A DNA stretch of 10,787 bases, from the NCBI GenBank assembly GCA_900556625.1, contig USPQ01000097.1:1-10787 (forward strand), read 5' to 3'. Positions 1 through 5,514 of this stretch are shown piece after piece (position 1 is the stretch's first letter; every line of letters begins with the position of its first letter). This DNA comes from an uncultured Bacteroides sp. GTDB taxonomy: Bacteria; Bacteroidota; Bacteroidia; Bacteroidales; Bacteroidaceae. A program made the position numbers and the translations under genes. The notes beneath the pieces are model-generated. The model had not been told where the DNA came from. It searched no databases and saw only the letters and a program-made list of their open reading frames with translations.

Positions 1-4
1 ATTA

Positions 5-1147
5 TCAACTCATTCGGTCACGATAATCTTCATAAGAAAATTGCTTGTATATTTCCGCCTTCCCCTCTTTTGTCCAGATAGCAATGGCAGGATGGTGAAT
101 TCCGTTAAACATATTCGTTTTCACCATCGTATAGTGAATCATATCTTCAAACACGATACGCTCTCCGATTTGCAACTCGTGATCGAAACTCCACAATCCC
201 ATATAGTCACCACTCAAACAGGAATTTCCTCCGAGACGATAGATGTATTTCCCCTCATTTCCCATCTCTGCACCACGCACGGCAGGCTGATATGGCATTT
301 CCAGACAGTCCGGCATATGGCAGGTGAAACTGACGTTCAGAATAGCTGTCTTGATTCCACGACTTTCCACAATATCCACCACCTCGGAAGCCAGTACCCC
401 TGTCTGCCAAGTAAAAGCCGATCCAGGTTCCAGAATTATCTGCAAGTGTGGATAACGCGTTCTCAATTCCTTCAACAGTTTTATCAAATGCTCAGTGTCA
501 TAATCTTTGCGTGTCATCAGATGTCCGCCCCCCAGATTCAACCATTTAATCTGCGGAAACCAACGGGAAAACTTGCTTTCCAGATGTTCCAATGTACGTT
601 CCAGCTCATACGAGGAGGACTCGCAATGACAATGGCAATGAAAACCTTCAATTCCCTGCGGCAATGTTTCCGGCAGCAAGTCTGCCGTTATTCCAAAACG
701 GGTACCTGGCGCACATGGATTATAAAGTTCTGTTTCCACTTCCGAGTATTCGGGATTTACACGAATACCACATGAGATACCGCTTCCTTCGGCAACCGTC
801 ATCGAATAGAAACGTTCGAATTGGGCCATCGAGTTGAATGTGATATGACTACTACAACGCATGATTTCAGGAAAATCCTGCTCCGTATAGGCAGGAGAAT
901 ACGTATGTGCCTTGCTCCCGAACTCTTCCAGCGCCAAACGAGCTTCATACACCGAACTGGCTGTTGAATGACGTATGTATTCACGGAATATAGGAAAAGA
1001 ACGCCACATGGCAAACGACTTGAAAGCAAGGATAATCTCCACTCCCGCCCTGTCGGCTACACTTTTGATCAATGTAAGGTTCTTTCTTAGGAGTTCTTCT
1101 TCCATAATATAACAAGGAGAAGGGAACTGTGCAAAATCTATCATCAT
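5..1147 (-). CDS. nspC: Carboxynorspermidine/carboxyspermidine decarboxylase
   Basis: This 380-residue protein reads as a PLP-dependent fold-type III decarboxylase of the NspC family. The family removes CO2 from carboxynorspermidine or carboxyspermidine to give norspermidine or spermidine, the last step of the alternative polyamine route in the cytoplasm. Visible landmarks are the PLP lysine in ILAFKSF (K43), the cysteine/histidine-rich strand HCHCHCESSSYELERTLE (170-187), the phosphate-binding glycine loop LNLGGGH (203-209), LEPGSAF (239-245) and the active-site cysteine loop GNSCLSGD (C310). Length is normal for the family. It starts with two ATG codons (1147 and 1144) and either could be used. 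A good Bacteroides promoter lies 26 bases upstream of the first ATG, so it is probably the first gene of its transcript. The usual partner, carboxynorspermidine dehydrogenase, is not in the window. Family assignment is firm; whether the substrate is the nor- or the ordinary spermidine form cannot be read from sequence. Confidence 0.95.
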   Translation of the reverse strand: MMIDFAQFPSPCYIMEEELLRKNLTLIKSVADRAGVEIILAFKSFAMWRSFPIFREYIRHSTASSVYEARLALEEFGSKAHTYSPAYTEQDFPEIMRCSSHITFNSMAQFERFYSMTVAEGSGISCGIRVNPEYSEVETELYNPCAPGTRFGITADLLPETLPQGIEGFHCHCHCESSSYELERTLEHLESKFSRWFPQIKWLNLGGGHLMTRKDYDTEHLIKLLKELRTRYPHLQIILEPGSAFTWQTGVLASEVVDIVESRGIKTAILNVSFTCHMPDCLEMPYQPAVRGAEMGNEGKYIYRLGGNSCLSGDYMGLWSFDHELQIGERIVFEDMIHYTMVKTNMFNGIHHPAIAIWTKEGKAEIYKQFSYEDYRDRMS

Positions 1148-1172
1148 ACTATTTAAATTTTATCTAAAATTC

Positions 1173-1203
1173 CAAAGTAACGCCTCAATGACGCGGATGC
1201 AAA
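1173..1203 (-). promoter_or_regulatory. Bacteroides-type promoter for nspC
   Basis: Read on the minus strand, a TTTG (1203-1200) is followed after exactly 19 bases by TTACTTTG (1180-1173). This matches the Bacteroides primary sigma factor consensus TTTG-N19-TAnnTTTG in all positions but one. Transcription would start near 1167, giving a leader of about 20 bases before the nspC ATG. The consensus is established knowledge; use of this site is inferred. Confidence 0.65.
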
Positions 1204-1332
1204 AATACAAATTCAAAAGCAAAGAGAGATTGTTTTATTTTTAATTAAGATATTGCTTTTCGAGAACTTTTTCCTATTTTTAAGCCTTTATTATTTATAA
1301 GTAGTTGTATCATCCTAAATAACTGATTGAAT

Positions 1333-1890
1333 ATGAATAAAGATTTAAGAAAAGTAGTGATTCTGCTGGCACATCCCAACATTAAAGCCTCACAAGCGAA
1401 CAAGGCATTAATTGACGCTGTCAGTGACATCGAGGGAGTAGCGGTCTTCAACCTTTACGAATTGTCGGAAGATATCGCTTTCAATGTCGACGAATGGAGT
1501 AAAATCATCTCCGACACTTCGGCCGTTATCTACCAGTTTCCTTTCTATTGGATGAGTGCACCGTCATTATTAAAAAAATGGCAGGACGAGGTTTTCACAT
1601 TCTTATCCAAAACTCCGGCCGTTGCCGGAAAGCCATTGATGGTAGTGACAACTACCGGTTCGGAATACGAGGCCTATCGCAGTGGTGGACGAAACCGATT
1701 CACTACGGACGAACTTTTGCGCCCTTATCAGGGAAGTGCAATCCACTCGGGCATGGTATGGCAGACCCCCATTGTGATATATGGAATGGGAACCGCGGAT
1801 GCGGGAAAGAACATTGCCGAAGGAGCGAACTTGTACAAACAAAGAGTAGAAATGCTTATTAACAGCAGCAATGCGGGAAATAATTGGTAA
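1333..1890 (+). CDS. NAD(P)H oxidoreductase, flavodoxin-2 family (MdaB/KefF/YwrO-like)
   Basis: The product (185 residues from ATG 1333) has the flavodoxin-like fold of NAD(P)H quinone oxidoreductases, soluble FMN/FAD enzymes that pass two electrons from NAD(P)H to quinones or similar acceptors. The first strand and flavin loop are KVVILLAHPNIKASQANKAL (near residues 6-25). The family signature QFPFYWMSAPSLLKKWQDEV lies mid-protein, and a second flavin-contact loop reads TTTGSEYEAYRSGG. A TTG at 1327 in the same frame would add two residues; the ATG is the more ordinary choice. The gene stands alone on the plus strand between nspC, which diverges from it, and a minus-strand pseudogene that meets it tail to tail. 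Its last few residues (SSNAGNNW) lie exactly where that pseudogene begins, so the C-terminus may have been altered by the same rearrangement. I see no terminator right after the stop. The family is clear, the physiological substrate is not. Confidence 0.87.
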   Translation: MNKDLRKVVILLAHPNIKASQANKALIDAVSDIEGVAVFNLYELSEDIAFNVDEWSKIISDTSAVIYQFPFYWMSAPSLLKKWQDEVFTFLSKTPAVAGKPLMVVTTTGSEYEAYRSGGRNRFTTDELLRPYQGSAIHSGMVWQTPIVIYGMGTADAGKNIAEGANLYKQRVEMLINSSNAGNNW

Positions 1891-2086
1891 AAACAAACAC
1901 TCCGACCACTGACATTATCAACCCGCCAATAGTGCCTGCCGCCAACGGAAACCAGAATCCCTCCTTTTCCGCTCCTACCATAAAAGGAATAAATCCCAAA
2001 ACGGTAGAAGCAACTGTGAGGAAGATAGGTATTATCTTTGTATTCCATGCCTTCACATAGGCCCGTAACGGTGCAAGACACGGAAA
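1889..2086 (-). pseudogene. C-terminal remnant of an RND-type efflux permease, fused to a signal peptidase remnant
   Basis: In the minus frame ending at 1859, about 60 residues match the last membrane segments of RND efflux pumps (the AcrB/CzcA superfamily). The run IIPIFLTVASTVLGFIPFM is the typical 'RPI.(M/L)T...T.LG..P' helix. It is followed by the loop GAEKEGFWFPLAAGTIGG and a last helix LIMSVVGVFVF. The usual continuation 'LP...' after that helix is missing; the frame runs on into the antisense of the oxidoreductase and stops at 1859. Nothing of the other roughly 950-1000 residues of an RND pump is present. Upstream it is joined in frame to signal peptidase sequence at about 2080-2090, so it has no start of its own. 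It cannot make a functional pump. The similarity is clear to the eye but the exact fusion base is not. Confidence 0.72.
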
Positions 2087-2677
2087 ACGCTTGGGAATCG
2101 GCAAAGGTCCGAACTCACGGATAGTCCATCCAATTTGTTTGTCATACGGAAATGTACCGACCACAATACCATACTACTCCGGATGATCCAAGTTCGCAAG
2201 ACCGTGTTGAGCGCTGTAATTTCCCAGTTGTTCGTCACATCCACGTATTTTATAAAATCCGCCCCGAATCTCTAACGTATCTCCTGGCAAAGCAATACAT
2301 CGCTTTACGTAATATTGCATTACATCGAACCTTACACTATCCCAACGATTCATTTGATAAGGGAAATTAAAAACCAGTATATCATTTTTCAATACAGCAA
2401 ACACATCAAACAGGCGAGCCCCCTTTATCACCTTATTAACCAATATCCGGTCGCCATCCTTCAATGTCGGTTCCATGACACAGTCTTCTAGTTTCACCTG
2501 TTTGCTAGCAATGGGATACAAGCCTATATCGTAAGGTGGATACCCCTTTGCCCAATGAATATCTATGGGGGATTGTAAAAGGTGAAGACGATAATCCGCA
2601 TTTATCAATTTATGTCTCGTTTTTAGATCAAGCAGATGTATGTCAATAAAATAGGTTATGCAAATTACATCCAACAA
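2087..2677 (-). pseudogene. Decayed signal peptidase I (S26 family) with internal stop
   Basis: The first open part (2677 to 2174, 167 codons) carries MEPTLKDGDRILVNK (box B region), DILVFNFPY, and the general-base region YYVKRCIALPGDTLEIRGG with its lysine. A TAG stop at 2176-2174 interrupts the frame. The same frame then continues with YGIVVGTFPYD and GWTIREFGPLPIP, which are ordinary continuations of this family, so the stop is a simple nonsense change. After PIPK the frame switches to RND pump sequence, and the family's C-terminal part (box E, GDN/GDSRD-type motif) is gone. The nucleophile position reads DCVMEPT: valine stands where the catalytic serine of 'SM.PT' should be. The stretch between GARLFDVFA and LKNDILVFNFPY looks too short by comparison with related proteins, suggesting another internal loss. 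The first 60 or so residues resemble nothing I know, and the TTG at 2677 is only the upper limit of the frame. No peptidase activity is expected. Confidence 0.78.
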
Positions 2678-2706
2678 AAAACGCTCCCAATATAAATGGA
2701 AGCGTT
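2674..2706 (-). terminator. Intrinsic terminator behind the Rpn-family gene
   Basis: On the minus strand the hairpin has arms AACGCTTCC (2706-2698) and GGGAGCGTT (2688-2680), a 9-base loop, and one U-G wobble pair. It is followed directly by a run of T ending at 2675. It lies 45 bases past the stop of the Rpn-family gene and fits it. The mirrored side also has a T-rich stretch (2707-2722), so weak action on the plus strand is possible, but no plus-strand gene ends here. Confidence 0.85.
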
Positions 2707-2751
2707 GTCTTTATCTTTTTTTAAAATTCACGATATTTTGTGGCAATCCTA

Positions 2752-3618
2752 TTATAAGCTTTTTATTTCTTCAATGGATAGTCCTGTAACTTGAGAAATA
2801 GTATCAAGTGGAATATTCAAAGATTTCATATTATGTACCATTTCTCTTTTTTCTTCCATACGTCCCTCTGCACGTCCCTCTGCACGTCCCTCTGCACGTT
2901 CGGTATATATATTATCTCGTAGAATCACTATGTTATCCAAATGACGATAATAAGCATTTAATTCTTCTTTAGTCATCCTATCCAGTTTCAAGCGTTGACG
3001 AGCCTCATCCAATCCCGGTGCTGTTGCACTATCAGGTATATCACCTGTATTCATATAATAAATCCATTCCTCCAATGGACTCCGGGCTACTTGATTGAAA
3101 TCATTGACCTTCAAAATATAATATTCGGGATAAAGCTGACTGACACTGTCTACTTTGAATGTCTGTTTTTGGAAAGGAGTCAATTCCAAAACATCTCCCT
3201 CATGGATTCCGCGGAATTCTGTTTTTCCATGATATACAACATCCTTTCCATTCCCTAAAGAGAAATATACAATATTGACACTATATACTTTCCTTACATT
3301 ATCATACCCTTCCCCGCGATTTATATATTCAGTGACCAATTTCGAAGTACCGAATAGCATACGTTGGAAATACGCATACTCATTATTATTTTGAACTTCA
3401 ATCAAAATAAGTTCGCCTTTTGAGTTCTCCGCAAGCATATCTACCCGATTATACTTGTCAAACTCGTCCTCTTGATTGCTTTCACTTTCCAACAACTTCT
3501 GAATGACTATCTTTTCATTTAGAAGAGTGGTAAGAAAGCCCTCAAGAACTGCAAAATTGGCTTTATTACGCAATAAGCGTTTCATAGCCCAATCGAAACG
3601 AATATAATTACTTCCCAT
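2752..3618 (-). CDS. Rpn family recombination-promoting nuclease / PD-(D/E)XK nuclease family transposase
   Basis: The protein belongs to the Rpn/transposase-like PD-(D/E)XK group, whose E. coli members (RpnA-E) are DNA endonucleases linked to recombination and phage defence. The N-terminal part NYIRFDWAMKRLL is the typical entry helix. The catalytic core is visible as RVDMLAENSKGE followed by LILIEVQ, giving D60, E74 and Q76 (numbered from ATG 3618). The middle has the usual SPLEEWIYYMN element. The C-terminus is a charged helix with tandem AEGR repeats and a small helical end LNIPLDTISQVTGLSIEEI resembling a short helix-turn-helix. An in-frame ATG at 3651 would give 299 residues. I prefer 3618 (288 residues) because the promoter at 3657-3687 would start transcription about at 3651. 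The gene has its own promoter and terminator and appears intact, unlike its neighbours. Such genes are widespread in Bacteroides; the role of this one is unknown. Confidence 0.88.
   Translation of the reverse strand: MGSNYIRFDWAMKRLLRNKANFAVLEGFLTTLLNEKIVIQKLLESESNQEDEFDKYNRVDMLAENSKGELILIEVQNNNEYAYFQRMLFGTSKLVTEYINRGEGYDNVRKVYSVNIVYFSLGNGKDVVYHGKTEFRGIHEGDVLELTPFQKQTFKVDSVSQLYPEYYILKVNDFNQVARSPLEEWIYYMNTGDIPDSATAPGLDEARQRLKLDRMTKEELNAYYRHLDNIVILRDNIYTERAEGRAEGRAEGRMEEKREMVHNMKSLNIPLDTISQVTGLSIEEIKSL
2861..2899 (-). repeat. 12-bp tandem repeat encoding AEGR units
   Basis: Three exact copies of a 12-base unit (plus-strand form CGTCCCTCTGCA) run from 2861 to 2896, followed by the first three bases of a fourth. 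They lie inside the Rpn-family gene and encode the run RAEGRAEGRAEGR in its C-terminal linker. Because 12 is a multiple of three, gain or loss of units by slippage would change linker length by four residues without a frameshift. Confidence 0.9.
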
Positions 3619-3656
3619 AAGTTCGTCTTCTTTCCCGTTTTCTTTTTTCATACCAA

Positions 3657-3687
3657 CAAAGGTAAGCAGAAAATGTTTGATTTCAAA
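3657..3687 (-). promoter_or_regulatory. Full-consensus Bacteroides promoter for the Rpn-family gene
   Basis: On the minus strand TTTG (3687-3684) is followed after 19 bases by TACCTTTG (3664-3657), a full match to TTTG-N19-TAnnTTTG. Transcription is expected to start near 3651. That leaves about 30 bases of leader in front of the ATG at 3618, and none in front of the ATG at 3651. The site therefore also argues about the start codon. Confidence 0.8.
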
Positions 3688-3712
3688 TATATATCCTTCT
3701 ATTTCTTTCTGT

Positions 3713-4612
3713 TTAAGAATATTCTATCACCCACTCTCCCAAAGTCTGTGTTGTACTATCAAAATTCACTCCAACCTTAACAACCTTGCGATGATCTATC
3801 TCGTAAGGAATAGCATATTGTTTACTATTAATTTGAGCCAATGCTTCTTCGGGAGTTCCATCTATCTTAAATTCAAATACATAAATTGCATCGGGCATCT
3901 TTATTACTACGTCAGCCCTGCCAATGGCATTTTTTACTTCTACATCTACGTATTGACCCATTAAACGGAATAATAAAATCTTCGTCTTTCACTTCCATCT
4001 TTTCCAATAGATTAAGACTGAAATCCATTCGCTGTAACATTTCAATCAAGAAAGTGGATGTACCGGTAGAGAACCAAAAGCTCTTATAATCTTTTTGCGA
4101 AAAGGCATTGAAAAGGCTGAACGGATTGTAAATATCTTCACAATTCTTGCTGAAATGATAACCGTCATACTGCCGTTTCAAATGCCGACAAGCTTCTTCA
4201 TAGGTTTCATCATTTGCTTGAGCTATCCTCTCAATATCCGGTTGCATCTGACTTAGCAACTCTTGCTCTGTAATACCACAAATAGCACTATAATCATCGC
4301 TCATACTGATATTCTGTAAGTTATTCAGCTCACTAAAAAATCAATATGCAACACAGGATAAACAGTCCATTCTTTCTCTAACTGTTCCATAGCCAATCCT
4401 TCGAACAACTCTTTCTTTCCGGAAAAATAAGCTTCAAGAGTAGAGATTAGAAGACTTTTTCCAAAACGGCGGGGACGGCTAAGAAAATAAACTTTATCAG
4501 TATGAGTCAATTGATAAATTAACGCTGTTTTATCAATATACACACAATTATTATTGCGCAAATCCTCGAAATTCTGTATCCCGATAGGGTATCTTCTAAA
4601 TATCTCTTTCAT
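3713..4612 (-). pseudogene. Broken AAA-ATPase with C-terminal PD-(D/E)XK nuclease domain
   Basis: Three pieces in alternating frames together match one family of about 500-550 residues, the 'AAA-ATPase-like plus PD-(D/E)XK nuclease' proteins common in Bacteroides. Piece 1 (4612 to about 4337) has the entry IGIQNFEDLR, YIDKTALIYQL and the Walker A segment LSRPRRFGKSLL, and stops after HIDF. Piece 2 (about 4334 to 3970) resumes with SELNNLQNISMSDDYSAICG, then LKRQYDGYHFS, IYNPFSLFNAF and FWFSTGTSTFLIE. Piece 3 (about 3966 to 3713) is the nuclease end, with GRADVVI and VFEFK as the catalytic D...ExK and then EEALAQINSK and KVGVNF. The Walker B segment between pieces 1 and 2 is missing, and so is the linker between pieces 2 and 3. 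Each gap also changes the reading frame. Roughly 200 or more residues are gone (estimate from the family's usual length). ATPase function must be lost. Piece 3 keeps its nuclease residues but has no good start of its own. Confidence 0.88.
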
Positions 4613-4737
4613 ATAAACCTAATGCATTAGTTGAAAGAAGTGTTATCATTTTTCACTCATTCACAACGAGCAATTTCAGCATTATATATTCGTTTATAAT
4701 GAGAAGTTTTATATCTTTACAATCAAATACTATTAAG

Positions 4738-4772
4738 ATAGTGACGCTATTCCAGGCATATACTGTCACTAT
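4738..4772. repeat. Inverted repeat in the gap after the lipoprotein gene
   Basis: ATAGTGAC (4738-4745) and GTCACTAT (4765-4772) are perfect 8-base inverted copies with 19 bases between. The octamer palindrome GTTTAAAC (4773-4780) lies directly beside them. The position, 37-71 bases past the stop of the minus-strand lipoprotein gene, suits a transcript-end hairpin, but on the minus strand no real T-run follows. It could equally be a protein-binding site. Apart from this, the gap 4613-4808 shows nothing I can name. Confidence 0.4.
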
Positions 4773-4808
4773 GTTTAAACCGGATTATTCAGGCTATTAT
4801 TTCTAATT

Positions 4809-5492
4809 TCAACGCTGTGTAGGCAGAGTAAACTCCTGCGAGTCGCAGATCACCCCATTTTCATCTGCCACTGCTACACGGAACGTTACTTCGCCGTCTT
4901 TCAATCTATCACCGGCATGTATGGAAGCCGTATAACGAATGCCTTCGCCCGGCAAAATTTCTTCGACCATTACCGAAGGAGAAATGCCGATATGCTTCAC
5001 CTTGCCTACGGTTTCCACCACCGGAACTACGTTATAAACAGGCTTCCGGCCTTCATTCATAATCTCAAAGATAATCTTACTGTTCTCTCCCGCATCAATC
5101 ACATGACTGCGATTATCATCTATAAAACGGATTCTACGTAGTTTCAATTGAGAAACAGGCTGCTGAACCGACTGTTTTTTATATTTCTGCACACGAACCT
5201 CCCGAACTTCGGGAACGTATGCGTCATCCTCTATCGGCTCTTGTCGCGGTGCGGTCAACGCACTGCCTATCGCCGCACCGGCAATAGTCCCTACAATATT
5301 GCCAATAGCAGAGCCACGATAACCACCTCGCCAACCTCGATTATTATCTCCAATCAATCCACCTATCGAACCTCCCAAACTACCTCCGATAGAAGCACCG
5401 GCCACGATAGCTCCCGGATTACCCATACGCCCTGATGCACATCCGCTCAAAAGTAAAACGGAAAGCAAAAATACTGTTAGTTGTTTCTTCAT
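4809..5492 (-). CDS. Glycine-zipper lipoprotein with C-terminal beta-sandwich-like domain
   Basis: The 227-residue product begins with a lipoprotein signal, MKKQLTVFLLSVLLLSGC, with lipobox LSGC and lipidated cysteine C18. Residues 28-82 form a glycine-zipper region (GASIGGSLGGSIGGLIGD, then a second run IGNIVGTIAGAAIGSAL), of the kind found in small outer-membrane-associated lipoproteins. After a basic, low-complexity linker, residues 117-225 look like one Ig-like or CARDB-like beta domain (KIIFEIMNEGRKPVYNVVP, LPGEGIRYTASIHAG, VTFRVAVADENG). The likely site is the cell envelope. The gene follows the helicase gene by 22 bases on the same strand, so the two are probably co-transcribed. A purine-rich AAAGG sits a few bases before the ATG. 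I know no specific function for this combination; the role could be structural or stress related. Confidence 0.8.
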   Translation of the reverse strand: MKKQLTVFLLSVLLLSGCASGRMGNPGAIVAGASIGGSLGGSIGGLIGDNNRGWRGGYRGSAIGNIVGTIAGAAIGSALTAPRQEPIEDDAYVPEVREVRVQKYKKQSVQQPVSQLKLRRIRFIDDNRSHVIDAGENSKIIFEIMNEGRKPVYNVVPVVETVGKVKHIGISPSVMVEEILPGEGIRYTASIHAGDRLKDGEVTFRVAVADENGVICDSQEFTLPTQR

Positions 5493-5496
5493 GCGC

Positions 5497-5501
5497 CTTT
5501 C
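5497..5501 (-). promoter_or_regulatory. Ribosome binding site of the lipoprotein gene
   Basis: On the minus strand AAAGG lies four bases upstream of the ATG at 5492, inside the 22-base gap after the helicase stop. Clear Shine-Dalgarno-like sites are not the rule in Bacteroides. It supports this ATG as the start and allows translation within a shared transcript. Confidence 0.45.
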
Positions 5502-5514
5502 TATTTTAATATTT

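Noticed and set aside
41..775. Long open frame on the plus strand opposite nspC
   Set aside because: It is fully antisense to a clear enzyme gene, its translation has no family features, and the opposite strand has all catalytic motifs.
2152..2370. Plus-strand open frame opposite the signal peptidase remnant
   Set aside because: There is no recognisable protein, no start signal, and the minus strand carries clear S26 family sequence.
2861..2899. Short tandem repeats considered as a CRISPR-like array
   Set aside because: The units are directly adjacent without spacers and encode AEGR in a real gene.
3677..3964. Plus-strand open frame opposite the nuclease end of the broken ATPase
   Set aside because: It is antisense to a recognisable PD-(D/E)XK domain and has low-complexity AT-driven residues.
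1889..4612. Search for insertion sequence ends or target duplications around the decay zone
   Set aside because: I found no convincing paired terminal inverted repeats and no transposase of an IS family; the Rpn-family name 'transposase' does not imply an IS element.
4619..4630. Perfect palindrome CTAATGCATTAG upstream of the broken ATPase
   Set aside because: Only 12 bases in AT-rich DNA, no second copy seen, and the downstream gene is dead; too weak to call an operator.
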